Of a stretch of 64,000 bases of DNA, positions 17,046 to 26,202 are shown in pieces. The notes below the pieces were generated by a model. That model saw only the letters and a list, made by a program, of their open reading frames with translations. It searched no databases and was not told the DNA's origin. The position numbers were made by a program, and so were the translations under genes. Position 1 is the stretch's first letter. Each line of letters starts with the position of its first letter. Source of the stretch: Actinoallomurus bryophytorum (lineage in GTDB: Bacteria > Actinomycetota > Actinomycetes > Streptosporangiales > Streptosporangiaceae); assembly GCF_006716425.1 (NCBI RefSeq), contig NZ_VFOZ01000001.1, positions 3,224,001 to 3,288,000 on the forward strand. The letters are read 5' to 3'.

Positions 17046-17689
17046 GGCTCGACCAGCCGGGTGGCGATGGCCACCTCCGGGGTGATCGCGCGCAGAAGTG
17101 CGGCCAGCTCGGTGCCCGCGGCGGTGAGCCGGTCGAGCGGGTAGGGCTCCAGGCGTTCGAGGATGAACAGCGCGTTCTTGGTCCGCTCGGTGATGTGGGT
17201 GCGGGTGCACTGGCGCCAGTTCCAGCGACGGCAGGTGACGCCCGCGTCGTCGCGCCAGACGACCTCGCCGGGCTCGGGATGCTCCACGACCGGCTCGCCG
17301 TTCTTGACCGTGTCGAACGGCTCGCCGCCCTCGGCCCGGACCAGCCGGGCCGGTCCGTCATAGGCGTCGAGGTCCTCGCCGCCGATGGGCAGGCCGTACC
17401 GGACGCTGACCGCGTTGTAGGCGTCCACGACCCGGTTGATCCCGGGCAGCTCGGCACGGCGCAGCAGGGCGTCGACGGAGGGCCGCGCGCGCTTGGGGTT
17501 CACGCCGAAGCCGCGGTACGCCTCGCGCCATGCCTCCACGTGCGGAGCCGCGGACTCGGCCAGGCCATCGGTGTGCGGGACATCGCCGGAAGAAGCCGTG
17601 TTCACCAGGCCCTCCGCGGTCATCAGCAGCACCGCGAAGTCGGGACGCAGACCGCGTACCGTGTCATCGACGAAGATCCGATCCAGCAT
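17042..17689 (-). CDS. B3/B4 tRNA-binding-domain protein
   Basis: 215-aa stand-alone version of the B3/B4 domain of phenylalanyl-tRNA synthetase beta. GFGVNPKRARPSVDALLRR and LPGINRVVDAYNAVSVRYGLP are the hallmark core, with CTRTHITERTKNALFILE near the end. Stand-alone members may edit or hydrolyse aminoacyl adducts; the role here is unknown. GGAAGGGG precedes the ATG. It heads the operon with the DMT transporter and is divergent from an XRE-cupin regulator. Confidence 0.85.
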   Translation of the reverse strand: MLDRIFVDDTVRGLRPDFAVLLMTAEGLVNTASSGDVPHTDGLAESAAPHVEAWREAYRGFGVNPKRARPSVDALLRRAELPGINRVVDAYNAVSVRYGLPIGGEDLDAYDGPARLVRAEGGEPFDTVKNGEPVVEHPEPGEVVWRDDAGVTCRRWNWRQCTRTHITERTKNALFILERLEPYPLDRLTAAGTELAALLRAITPEVAIATRLVEP

Positions 17690-17723
17690 GAGTGGGCCCC
17701 TTCCCGCCTTCGGTCGGAATATC

Positions 17724-17737
17724 GTACCGTGCAGTAC
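17724..17737. promoter_or_regulatory. Palindrome between divergent B3/B4 and XRE-cupin genes
   Basis: GTACCGTGCAGTAC: two GTAC half-sites six bases apart with a symmetric GCAGTAC/GTAC context, in the 75-base divergent gap. A likely operator for the XRE-cupin protein, by position. Confidence 0.45.
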
Positions 17738-17764
17738 ATTCTAATGACCATGCGGGGTGGGCCC

Positions 17765-18322
17765 ATGACGGACCAGGTCGGCGACGCGGTGGCCCGCACC
17801 GTGCGCTCCCTGCGCGGCGCGCACGGCTGGAGCCTGGACCAGCTCGCCGCGCGCGCCGGAGTCAGCAAGGGCGTTCTCGTCGCCCTGGAGCAGGTGCGCG
17901 GCAACCCCAACCTCGGCACGCTCACCCGTGTCGCCGACGCCCTGGGCGTGCCCCTCACCCGGCTCGTCCAGGTCGAGGAGGAGCCGCCGATCCAGCTGTT
18001 CCCGGCCGGACGTCACGTGGTGCTCTGGCACGGTCCCCACGGCGGTAGCGGCACGCTGCTGGCCGGCAGCGACCCACGTCCGTCGGTGGAGCTTTGGCGA
18101 TGGGAGCTGCGGCCCGGCGAGCGCCGCGACAGCGAGGCGCACACCTCCGGCACACGGGAGATCGCCGCCGTCGAGTCGGGCGTGCTGAGCCTGGTCGTGG
18201 GCGAGAGCCGTACGGAGGTGGCGACCGGCGACGCTGCCGTGTTCCAGGGCGACCGGCCGCACTCGTACGCGAACGAGAGCGATGAGGACGTGCGTTTCGT
18301 CCTCGCCGTGATGGACCTCTGA
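17765..18322 (+). CDS. XRE-family regulator with C-terminal cupin
   Basis: 185 aa. The N-terminal HTH is VRSLRGAHGWSLDQLAARAGVSKGVLVALEQVRGNPNLGTL; the C-terminal cupin barrel ends VVGESRTEVATGDAAVFQGDRPHSYANESDED. Such proteins usually sense a small molecule in the cupin and control a neighbouring catabolic or transport gene. The likely target is the divergent B3/B4-DMT operon. ATG 17765 follows GGGGTGGG; in-frame ATGs at 17744 and 17750 would make it leaderless or nearly so. Confidence 0.85.
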   Translation: MTDQVGDAVARTVRSLRGAHGWSLDQLAARAGVSKGVLVALEQVRGNPNLGTLTRVADALGVPLTRLVQVEEEPPIQLFPAGRHVVLWHGPHGGSGTLLAGSDPRPSVELWRWELRPGERRDSEAHTSGTREIAAVESGVLSLVVGESRTEVATGDAAVFQGDRPHSYANESDEDVRFVLAVMDL

Positions 18323-18420
18323 GCCTCGGGTACGACGCGCCGGACGGCTCTCACGGGTGACGCGGACCACGCGGTGCGGTATCTAGCGTGACGACTCCCA
18401 GATGATCGAGGGAGGACCAC

Positions 18421-19578
18421 GTGATCCGGTACACACGTGCGCTCGCCGGCGCACTCACCCTGGCCCTGGCGGCCGGCGTCGCATCGTCCGCGGTGACGCC
18501 ACATGCGGACGCCACGGACCGGCCCGCGCTCCGGCAGGTGCTGCGGCGTCTGACCACCGAGGACGGGGCGCCCGGGGCGCTCGCCGAGATCGAAGACGGG
18601 CACGGGAGAACGGTGCTGACCAGCGGCGTCGCCGACCTGGACACCGGCGCGCCGATGCGCGGCGACAGCAGGTTCCGTATCGGCAGCATGACCAAGCCGT
18701 ACGTCGCGACCGTCATCCTGCAACTCGTCGGCGAGCACCGCGTCTCGCTGGACGCTCCGGTGGAGCGCTACCTGCCGGGCGTGGTGCGGGGCCACGGCAA
18801 CGACGGCCGCGAGATCACCGTGCGCGAACTCCTCCAGCACACGAGCGGGCTGCCCGACTATCTGGCCTACCTGTCGTTCCCGGACTTCATCGCCGACCGC
18901 TATGCCCACCACGATCGGGCGGAGCTGCTGTCGCTCGCCCTCGGCCATCCTCCGGTCTTCAAGCCGGGCACGGGCTGGGGCTACTCCAACACCGAATACC
19001 TGCTGGCCGGGATGCTCATCGAGAAGGTGACCGGGCACCCGTACGGCGAGGAGGTCCGCCGGCGCATCCTGGTACCTCTCGGCCTGCGCGCGACGTACGT
19101 GCCCGGCGACAGCCCCACGATCCCCGGTCCGCACCCACGCGGCTACATACGACCCGACGACGGCACACCGATCGTGGAGATGACGGAGTTCAACCCCTCG
19201 ATCGCGATCGCCTCGGGCGACATGATCTCCAGCGGCGCCGACATGTCGCGGTTCTTCGACGCGCTCCTGCACGGGCGGCTACTCCACCCGGCCGAGCTGC
19301 GGGAGATGATGACGACGCGGCCGACCGGTGGCGCGAACGGAAGAGCGTACGGCCTCGGCCTCGAGAGCAGGACGCTGCCCTGCGGAGGTGTGTACTGGGG
19401 CCACGGCGGCGACATCTTCGGCTTTGAGACGCTCGGCGGCGCGACCACCGACGGGCGGAGTGCGACGGTCATGGTGAACCTCGACCCCGGCGGCACGGAC
19501 GCCCAGGACGATGACGCCACGGCCGCGATCGGGGCGGCACTCTGCGACGACCCCGGACGGAGCCCGGCGTCCCGGTGA
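18421..19578 (+). CDS. Secreted serine hydrolase, class C beta-lactamase/D-Ala-D-Ala carboxypeptidase fold
   Basis: 385 aa with an N-terminal signal peptide (about 30 residues, cut near the Ala-rich VTPHADA). The active site has SMTK (Ser-x-x-Lys), YSNTEY (Tyr-x-Asn) and a C-terminal GHGGDIFGFE box replacing KTG, as in serine hydrolases of the AmpC/DD-peptidase family. It acts outside the membrane; substrates could be peptidoglycan stem peptides or esters. GTG start with GGGAGG six bases upstream. Monocistronic. Confidence 0.87.
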   Translation: MIRYTRALAGALTLALAAGVASSAVTPHADATDRPALRQVLRRLTTEDGAPGALAEIEDGHGRTVLTSGVADLDTGAPMRGDSRFRIGSMTKPYVATVILQLVGEHRVSLDAPVERYLPGVVRGHGNDGREITVRELLQHTSGLPDYLAYLSFPDFIADRYAHHDRAELLSLALGHPPVFKPGTGWGYSNTEYLLAGMLIEKVTGHPYGEEVRRRILVPLGLRATYVPGDSPTIPGPHPRGYIRPDDGTPIVEMTEFNPSIAIASGDMISSGADMSRFFDALLHGRLLHPAELREMMTTRPTGGANGRAYGLGLESRTLPCGGVYWGHGGDIFGFETLGGATTDGRSATVMVNLDPGGTDAQDDDATAAIGAALCDDPGRSPASR

Positions 19579-19579
19579 C

Positions 19580-21262
19580 CTACCCGGCCTCGTCCTCGGG
19601 CGGTTCGGGCCGGACCGCGGGCCGCTTCGGGGACTTGGGCCGCGCCGGGATCGACGGTAGCGCCGGGGTCGCCGGCGTTGCCGGGGTCATCGCTCTCCCG
19701 GATGCCGGCTTCGCCGGGGTCAACGGCCTCCCTGGAGTCAGCGGAGAGAGCGGCAGCCCCAGAGCGGGCCGCGCCAACGGCGACGCCACCGCCGGCGGGC
19801 GGCCGGCCTGCACGCTCCACAACACCGCGCCATCCGGGGCGCGCAGCGCGACACCGTCGTCCTGCACGGTGAGCACGCTTTCCGGGTGGCCCGCGGTGTC
19901 GGTGGACCAGACGACGCGCGCCTCCCGGTCATAAAGCGCGAGGTTTCCGTCCGGGTGAAGAACCAGCCGGCCGGTCCCACGCCACTGGGTGCCGGACGAC
20001 CACACGGCGCCGCGGCCCGCGTTGTCGTAGAGGACGAGGTTCCCGTCGTCCTGGTGGACGAACGTGTACCGGCCCGAGGCCGAGGTGAGGGACTGCCGTC
20101 CGAGCGTCTGGCCGGGGAGCATCCGATCGCCCATGGCGACCGGTCCCTCCGGCACCGCGGCCTCGGCGGTCCCCGACGACCAGACCGCCGTGCCGGTGGA
20201 GTCCTCCACGGTGATGTCGCCGTCGTCGCGCACGACCAGCCGGGCCGCGGTGCCGCCCTCGGTGCCAGAGGACCAGACCCGTCCGCCGTCACCGTCGAGG
20301 AGGACGAGCCCGTGGGTCCCGTGCAGGGTGCAGACCCGGGCCTGTGTTCCGTCGGTACCGGCCGCCCACAGCGAGCGGAACTCGGTGTTGTGGTAGAGCA
20401 CGAGGTTTCCGTCGTCCTGGTGGACGAGGGTGTATCTCCCCGACGGCGAGGTGAGCGACTGCCTCCGCAACGCCTGCCCGGCGTGCAGCCGGTCGCCCTG
20501 GGCGAAGTCGCCGAGAGCGATGTGCGTGCTCTCCTCCGGAGACTCGTCGTCCTCGTCGTCCTCGTCGTCCTCGTCGTCCTCGTCGTCCTCGTCGTCCTCG
20601 TCGTCCTCGTCGGGGAGAAGGAAGAAGTCGGTGAGCAGGCACGCCACCTCGCCATCGGCGGTACGCCCGACCCAGGTCGGGTAGTGCCCGTCGCCACCGC
20701 CGGAGGAGAACGCGACCACGACCGGCTCGGATTCGGCATCGGTCAGGGTCACCGGCGCGGTGTAGTCGTTGTCACGCTCGCCGAGGGCCTCCAGCAACCG
20801 GTCGAGATACTCCCCGTCGGCGTCCAGGGACGGGATGACCTGTGCGTCGACGAAGCCGCCGGTGCCACCGTCCACGGGGTAGCCGAAGTACTCGTCGTCG
20901 CCGAGCTTCGCCACGTCCTGGCCGTCGTAGACCGCCATCTCCCATGAGGCGACGGGCTCGTCCCGGATGACGAGGCGAGCCGCGGCGATGGTCGCGTGGG
21001 CGATGGCGTCCTCGCCGTCCTCGCCGCCGAAGACCCCGAGGATGAGCACGACCGGGTAGTGACCGGGCGGCACCCGCTGGACGAACCCGTCCGAGGCGTC
21101 CCCGGCGAAGTACATGAACGGCTCACCGGCGACGACGCGGCCGGAGGGCAGCCACAGGGAGGCGCCCGTACGCAGCCGGATCGTGACCTCGCGCCCACCC
21201 CAGATGGTGTGGCGGGTGCCGGGAGCGAAGAGTCGCTCGAAGTCGGGGGCGGGCAGGGGCAT
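19580..21262 (-). CDS. DUF4241 - acidic linker - tandem B-lectin fusion protein
   Basis: 560 aa. Residues 15-215 match DUF4241 (VVLILGVFGGEDG, ASWEMAVYDGQDVAKLGDDEYFGYPVDGGTGGFVD). Residues 218-242 are an Asp/Asp/Glu run encoded by a 9-bp repeat. Residues 246-490 hold two bulb-type (mannose-binding) lectin domains, each with one intact QxDxNxVxY site (QDDGNLVLY near 284 and 406) and degenerate copies (HPDGNLALY, RDDGDITVE). The tail is Pro/Thr/Ala-rich. There is no signal peptide. ATG 21262 has AAGGAG five bases upstream. Role unknown; lectin sites imply binding of mannose-like glycans. Confidence 0.8.
   Translation of the reverse strand: MPLPAPDFERLFAPGTRHTIWGGREVTIRLRTGASLWLPSGRVVAGEPFMYFAGDASDGFVQRVPPGHYPVVLILGVFGGEDGEDAIAHATIAAARLVIRDEPVASWEMAVYDGQDVAKLGDDEYFGYPVDGGTGGFVDAQVIPSLDADGEYLDRLLEALGERDNDYTAPVTLTDAESEPVVVAFSSGGGDGHYPTWVGRTADGEVACLLTDFFLLPDEDDEDDEDDEDDEDDEDDEDDESPEESTHIALGDFAQGDRLHAGQALRRQSLTSPSGRYTLVHQDDGNLVLYHNTEFRSLWAAGTDGTQARVCTLHGTHGLVLLDGDGGRVWSSGTEGGTAARLVVRDDGDITVEDSTGTAVWSSGTAEAAVPEGPVAMGDRMLPGQTLGRQSLTSASGRYTFVHQDDGNLVLYDNAGRGAVWSSGTQWRGTGRLVLHPDGNLALYDREARVVWSTDTAGHPESVLTVQDDGVALRAPDGAVLWSVQAGRPPAVASPLARPALGLPLSPLTPGRPLTPAKPASGRAMTPATPATPALPSIPARPKSPKRPAVRPEPPEDEAG
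20543..20613 (-). repeat. 9-bp coding repeat (Asp-Glu-Asp run)
   Basis: About eight copies of GTCGTCCTC (plus strand) encode the acidic linker of the DUF4241/B-lectin protein. Unit length keeps frame, so copy number can vary without breaking the gene. Confidence 0.8.
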
Positions 21263-21341
21263 GGCCACTCCTTGAGGGGAGTTCGGGGGGCATGACGGGA
21301 CGCGCGGCGAAGGGCACCACGGTCCTGGAACTGCGGACCGC

Positions 21342-22286
21342 TCAGTAGCGGGCGCCGACCGGCGGCGGCACGGCGTCCAGCTCGGCGAGGTCTTCGTCGG
21401 TCAGGTCGACGCCGGCGGCCATGGTGTTCTCGTGGAGGTATCTGCGCTTCTTCGTCCCGGGGATGGGGATGACGTGGTCGCCCTGTGCGAGGGTCCAGGC
21501 GATGGCGACCTGCGCCGGGGTGGCGCCGTGCCGGTCGGCGACCGTACGGACGACGTCGACGATACGGAAGTTCTGCTCCAGGACGCCCTTCTGGAAGCGC
21601 GGCAGCCCGGCGCGGAAGTCGTTGTCCTCGAAACTCGTCTTCGTGACCGCGCCGGTGAGGAATCCACGTCCGAGCGGCGAGAACGGCACGAACGCCGCGC
21701 CGCTGGCGGCGCACCAGCCCACGACGCCACCGGCGGCGAGCGGGTCGCGGGTCCACAGCGACAGCTCGGACTGGATCGCCGAGACGGGATGGACTCCGTG
21801 CGCCTCCTCGGCCTGCGCGACGGTCACCTCCGACAGGCCCAGCCGGCCTACCTTGCCCTCCGCCACCAACTCCGACATCGCGCCCCACGTCTCGACGAGC
21901 GGGACCTCCGGGTCGATCCGGTGCAGGTAGTACAGGTCGATGACGTCGGTGCCGAGCCGCCGCAGGCTGGCCTCGACCGCCTCGCGTACGTGCCCGGGTG
22001 AGCCGTCGCGGACCATGTCGCCGGTCGCCGGGTCGACCACCAGGCCGACCTTGCTGCCGAGCACGACTTTGTCGCGTACACCGCCCAGAGCACGGCCGAC
22101 GAGCTGCTCGTTGTGGCCGGCACCGTAGACGTCGCTCGTGTCCAGGAACGTCACGCCGAGGTCGACGGCCTCCCTGATCAGGGCGACCGACTCGCGGTCA
22201 TCGCGCTCGGACTCGGTGTAGGCCCAGCTCATGCCCATGCAGCCGAGACCGACCGCACCCACATAGCGGTCCGCGAACATCCTCAT
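21342..22286 (-). CDS. Aldo/keto reductase
   Basis: 314-aa NADPH-dependent AKR with a TIM barrel. LGCMGMSWAY at the start, FLDTSDVYGAGHNEQLVGRAL (catalytic Asp and Tyr), KVGL (catalytic Lys), DLYYLHRIDP (catalytic His) and the C-terminal PIPGTKKRRYLHENT cofactor loop are all present. It resembles the AKR13/YakC group; physiological substrate unknown. GAGAGGAA precedes the ATG. Confidence 0.9.
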   Translation of the reverse strand: MRMFADRYVGAVGLGCMGMSWAYTESERDDRESVALIREAVDLGVTFLDTSDVYGAGHNEQLVGRALGGVRDKVVLGSKVGLVVDPATGDMVRDGSPGHVREAVEASLRRLGTDVIDLYYLHRIDPEVPLVETWGAMSELVAEGKVGRLGLSEVTVAQAEEAHGVHPVSAIQSELSLWTRDPLAAGGVVGWCAASGAAFVPFSPLGRGFLTGAVTKTSFEDNDFRAGLPRFQKGVLEQNFRIVDVVRTVADRHGATPAQVAIAWTLAQGDHVIPIPGTKKRRYLHENTMAAGVDLTDEDLAELDAVPPPVGARY

Positions 22287-22626
22287 GGCGGGGGTTCCTC
22301 TCCGGATCGCGTCGGACGCAACGTGACCCTCGCGGCGCCCAACCGAAGCCTACGACCGGGCGGCAGGGCACCGGGGCGAGAACTACGCGCCGTGTACCAC
22401 TTCGTGAAGTGGATCACCGCGTACGGGGCCGCCCCATGACCCTTTGACCACGGCGCCGCCCGCCCGTCGGGGCCGGTCGAGGCCGGGCTCTTCCAGCCTG
22501 CACCACCTCGATGTTGCAGGGCGCTGGAGCGTTGTCGAGCAGGCTGCGGGAGCGACCCGGCAGGGGCGCCGATGGTGCGATGTACCTGTTCGCAGAACCC
22601 CCCTGCCAGCGATGGAGGCCCGACCG
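22287..22626. other. 340-base non-coding gap
   Basis: Divergent upstream regions of the AKR and CPBP genes. The only structure seen is CCACTTCGTGAAGTGG (22396-22411), six-base arms around CGTG, which could be an operator. No gene is supported. Confidence 0.45.
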
Positions 22627-23580
22627 ATGAGTACGCCGACCGCGGTGAAGTCACCCGACACCGCACCCCGCACCCCGGCTCCCACGCCACGCCCCGGTAA
22701 CCGGGGTGGGCCGATCGGGGCCGTCCGGCGACACCCGCTGATCGCGTTCTTCGTCCTGGCGTACGCGGCGAGCTGGCTGGCCTGGACGCCGTACGTGCTG
22801 TCCGCCGACGGGCTGGGGGTGCTGAGCTTCCGTTTCCCGATGCTGCTGGGCAGCACCCAGCTCTCCGGTGTCCTGCCCGGCGCCTACATCGGGCCGCTCG
22901 GGTCGGCGCTGGTGGTCACGGCGATCACCGGCGGGCGGGACGGGCTGCGCGCCTGGCGGCAGCGCCTGTTCCGGATGCGGGTGGGCTGGTACTGGTACCT
23001 GATCGTGCTGACCGGCGTGCCGATCCTGCTGCTGGGCGGCACGCTCCTGATGCCCGGCGCCACCGGAGTCCTCCACGCACCCCCGGTCATGGCCGCCGCC
23101 GCCTACCTGCCCATGCTCTTCGTCCAGATCCTGACGACCGGACTGGCCGAAGAACCCGGCTGGCGCGACTACGCCCTCCCGCTGATCCAGCGCCGGCACG
23201 GCCCGGCCCTGGGTACTCTCATCCTCGGCCTGGTCTGGGCCTGCTGGCACCTGCCCCTGTTCTTCACCACCTGGTCCCTCGCCGGCACACGGCCGGACAC
23301 GGCGCACTGGTGGCTCTACCTCGGCGTCTTCATTCTCTCCGCCGTGTCGATCAGCTACCTCATCACCTGGGTCTTCAACCACACCAGGGAGAGCCTGCCC
23401 GTCGCCCTGCTGCTGCACGCGAGCAACAACACCGTCGCCAGCCTCCTCCTGCCGGCCATGTTCACCCACGTTCACGAGTCGTGGCTGCTGACCTCGGGCG
23501 CCATCGGCTACGGCGCCACCACAGCCGTACTCCTCATCGCCACCCGCGGCCGCCTCGGATACCGCGGCCCCCGCGACTGA
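22627..23580 (+). CDS. CPBP-family intramembrane glutamic endopeptidase (Abi/Rce1-like)
   Basis: 317 aa with about eight hydrophobic helices after a disordered Pro-rich start. The CPBP motifs are present in order: LAEEPGWRDYALP (EExxxR), WACWHLPLFF (FxxxH-type His) and LLHASNNTVAS. These form the membrane-embedded glutamate protease site known from Rce1 and bacteriocin-immunity proteins. The ATG at 22627 uses GGAGG eight bases upstream. Target unknown. Confidence 0.88.
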   Translation: MSTPTAVKSPDTAPRTPAPTPRPGNRGGPIGAVRRHPLIAFFVLAYAASWLAWTPYVLSADGLGVLSFRFPMLLGSTQLSGVLPGAYIGPLGSALVVTAITGGRDGLRAWRQRLFRMRVGWYWYLIVLTGVPILLLGGTLLMPGATGVLHAPPVMAAAAYLPMLFVQILTTGLAEEPGWRDYALPLIQRRHGPALGTLILGLVWACWHLPLFFTTWSLAGTRPDTAHWWLYLGVFILSAVSISYLITWVFNHTRESLPVALLLHASNNTVASLLLPAMFTHVHESWLLTSGAIGYGATTAVLLIATRGRLGYRGPRD

Positions 23581-23635
23581 CGCCCTCCGACCGCGGTGGG
23601 AGCGGGTGCGGGCGGCACCGCCGGTACGCAGCGCC

Positions 23636-23641
23636 TAGGCT
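23636..23641 (+). promoter_or_regulatory. -10 box, leaderless epimerase gene
   Basis: TAGGCT ends 8 bases before the ATG at 23650, with no ribosome site between. Confidence 0.5.
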
Positions 23642-23649
23642 TGCCCGAC

Positions 23650-24591
23650 ATGCGGACTCTCGTGACCGGCGGTGCCGGGTTCATCGGCTCTCATGTGACC
23701 GACGCCTTTCTCGCCGACGGCGACGAGGTCGTCATCCTGGATGATCTGTCCCGCGGGCGGCCGGGGCGGGTGGATCCCTCGGCCACCGTCCACAAGGTCG
23801 GCATCTCCGACGCGGACGGGCTGAAGTCGGTCGTCGAGCGGACGCGCCCGCAGGTGATCTGCCACCTCGCGGCGCAGATCGACGTACGTGTCTCGGTCGA
23901 CTCGCCGGCGGCCGACGCGGCGATCAACATCGTCGGCACGGTCAACGTGCTGGAGGCCGCGCGCGCCGTCGGGGCCCGGGTCGTGTTCGCCAGTACGGGC
24001 GGGGCGATCTACGGTGCCGGTGTTCCGGTGCCCTCCTCCGAGGACGAACTCCCCGGGCCGGAGGCGCCGTACGGGACGGCGAAGTACTGCGCCGAGCAGT
24101 ACCTCGGCCTCTACAACCGGCTGTACGGCACCACGCACGCGGCGCTGCGGCTCGCGAACGTCTACGGTCCCCGGCAGGACCCGACCGGTGAGGCCGGTGT
24201 CGTCGGGATCTTCTGCGGCCGCGCTCTGCAGGGCGAGCGGCCGTTGGTCTACGGCGACGGTGGCCAGACCCGCGACTACGTCTACGTCGGCGACGTGGCA
24301 CAGGCGTTCGTCACCGCGGCCCGTACCGACCTGGCCGGCATCTGGAACATCGGCACCAGCCGGGAGACCAGTGTGCTGGAGCTGATCGACGTGGTCGGCA
24401 AGGCCGCAGGCCGCAGGCTCGACCCGGAGTTCGCGCCGGCGCGTCCCGGTGAGGTGCTACGCAGCGCCCTCGCGGTCGAACGCGCACGCGCCGAGCTGGG
24501 CTGGACCGCACGCACCGACCTGGCCGACGGCGTACGCGAGGTCTACCGCTGGATCGAGGCGAGCTCTCCCGACCGCGGGCTCACGGCTTGA
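23650..24591 (+). CDS. NAD-dependent nucleotide-sugar epimerase/dehydratase
   Basis: 313-aa extended short-chain dehydrogenase. The Rossmann motif is TGGAGFIGSH (residues 6-15), the active site is YGTAK (Tyr-xxx-Lys), with ASTGGAIYG supplying the Ser/Thr. It is closest in look to UDP-glucose 4-epimerase-like proteins (YGDGGQTRDYVYVGDVA). The precise sugar is not predictable. Apparently leaderless. Its end overlaps the convergent arginase-GNAT gene by 11 bases. Confidence 0.88.
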   Translation: MRTLVTGGAGFIGSHVTDAFLADGDEVVILDDLSRGRPGRVDPSATVHKVGISDADGLKSVVERTRPQVICHLAAQIDVRVSVDSPAADAAINIVGTVNVLEAARAVGARVVFASTGGAIYGAGVPVPSSEDELPGPEAPYGTAKYCAEQYLGLYNRLYGTTHAALRLANVYGPRQDPTGEAGVVGIFCGRALQGERPLVYGDGGQTRDYVYVGDVAQAFVTAARTDLAGIWNIGTSRETSVLELIDVVGKAAGRRLDPEFAPARPGEVLRSALAVERARAELGWTARTDLADGVREVYRWIEASSPDRGLTA

Positions 24592-26080
24592 TCCGGTAGT
24601 GATACCCGTGTGACCGGACGAAGCCGGCACGCGTGTAGAGGCCGAGCGCGGGGTCGTTGCCCTCCTCGACCTGGAGGTAGAGCCGGGCCGCGCCCTGGTC
24701 CGCGGCCCATCGCGCGCCGGCTCCGAGCACCGCGCGCGCGACGCCCTGGCCACGCGATGACGGGCGGGTCGCCATCGCGAAGACGCCGGCCCATCCCGAG
24801 TCGGCGGCGAACAGGCCCATCCCGGCCGCCCGGCCATCGCGCGTCACGCTCACGAACGCGGCGGGTGCGGCGATGCGGGCGATGACCTTCTCGCCGACCA
24901 GAGTGCTGTCGGTGTGCTCGTCCAGCTCGGTGAAGGTCTTCAGCCAGGCGTCCGGCCGCTCGCTCAGCGAGACCGGCGCGGGTTCGGTCGCCGCCACGAC
25001 ATCGGCGGTGAAGGCCGTCATCACCGACGTCGGCGCGTCGATCCGGTAGCCGCGGCCCGCCAGCGCCGCGTCCAGCGGCTGGTCAGGGCCGAGCTGCACC
25101 ATGACGGGCCGGTCCCGGTCGCGGTAGAACGCCTCGACGTGGTCGATCGGTGCGCCCGGATCCCACGCCGCCGGCGGGATGGCGGAGTTCGAACGCCGTC
25201 GCCGGATGCCGGGCGTGTGCCGCAGCAGCCAGCCCGACTCCTCGCGTACGAGACCGGCGGGCCAGGCCGCGAAGGCCCGGCGCTCGACCTCGCGGACCAC
25301 CGACGTCTCGCAGGCGTCCACCACGGCGCCGACCAGCCCGGCGAGCGTCTCCTGGTCCTCGGCTCGCGCGGGTTCGTACTCGGTGATGCCGAGCCCGGCG
25401 ATCTCGAAGCGCCCGGCGAGGGCGGTGACCATCTCGATCACCTGGCCGGGCGTCAGGCCACCGGGCTCGGGCGCGCCGACGGACGCGAACGAGCCGGGGT
25501 CCAGGACGTCGAGGTCGAGGTGGACGTACACCGCCTCCGCGTCGCCGACCGCGTTCATCAGCGCGGCCGTGTCGAACGCGATCGGGAGACCGTCCGCGTA
25601 CGCGCGCTCGGCCGGGTCGAGGGCGCGTGCGCCGGCGAGCACGACCTGTTCGCGACGGAGCGGCCGGTCCGGCACCAGGCCGCCCGGTCCCTCGCCCAGA
25701 AGTGTGCGGAGCACCATGCCGTGGAACGCCCCCGACGGCGACGACTCCGGGGTGTTGAGGTCGCCGTGCGCGTCGAACCAGACCACCGCGAGCCGGTCGC
25801 CGTGCCGCCGTACGGCCGCCGCGACCGGCTCCAGCTCCACCCCGCAGTCACCGCCCGCGACCAGCGTCAGACCTCGGCGGCCTTCGAGCGCGGCCCTGAT
25901 CTTCGCGGCGTTCGCCGCCAGCACGTGGTCGCCCGTCTCGTCCGTGATGTCCACGCGTACGCGCTCGGCGGCGGCCGGAACGAGGCCGGCCAGCAGCCGG
26001 GCACCCTCACGCAGCCGGCGCGCGGTGCCCGAAGCGGAGCCCTGCCACTGGGGTGCCTCCACGACGGTGATCTCGGGCAA
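24581..26080 (-). CDS. Arginase-family protein fused to a GNAT acetyltransferase
   Basis: 499 aa in one uninterrupted frame. Residues 1-270 are a ureohydrolase (arginase/agmatinase) domain: WFDAHGDLNT and HLDLDVLDP supply manganese ligands. The usual GGDH reads GGDC, so the first His ligand is a Cys. Residues 280-499 are a GNAT module (RRRSNSAIPP entry segment, ATRPSSRGQGVARAVLGAG acetyl-CoA loop, LYTRAGF). TTG start at 26080 with GGGAGG seven bases upstream. The product could process and acetylate a guanidino compound, or be a bifunctional pairing of unrelated reactions; unproven. Confidence 0.83.
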   Translation of the reverse strand: MPEITVVEAPQWQGSASGTARRLREGARLLAGLVPAAAERVRVDITDETGDHVLAANAAKIRAALEGRRGLTLVAGGDCGVELEPVAAAVRRHGDRLAVVWFDAHGDLNTPESSPSGAFHGMVLRTLLGEGPGGLVPDRPLRREQVVLAGARALDPAERAYADGLPIAFDTAALMNAVGDAEAVYVHLDLDVLDPGSFASVGAPEPGGLTPGQVIEMVTALAGRFEIAGLGITEYEPARAEDQETLAGLVGAVVDACETSVVREVERRAFAAWPAGLVREESGWLLRHTPGIRRRRSNSAIPPAAWDPGAPIDHVEAFYRDRDRPVMVQLGPDQPLDAALAGRGYRIDAPTSVMTAFTADVVAATEPAPVSLSERPDAWLKTFTELDEHTDSTLVGEKVIARIAAPAAFVSVTRDGRAAGMGLFAADSGWAGVFAMATRPSSRGQGVARAVLGAGARWAADQGAARLYLQVEEGNDPALGLYTRAGFVRSHGYHYRIKP

Positions 26081-26202
26081 CGGCGTTCCCTCCCGGCAGA
26101 CGCGGCGTCCACGCCGGACGCATCTTCGCCGGGAGCCTAACGCCCGTCGCGTCCGGTCACCTACGGGATTTCGGCACCTCACGGGGCGTGCCGGGGCCTA
26201 CG

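Noticed and set aside
19886-20947. 353-aa plus-strand frame with Val/Leu repeats
   Set aside because: Antisense of the DUF4241/B-lectin gene; the Val-Leu-Val run is the complement of the Asp/Glu repeat.
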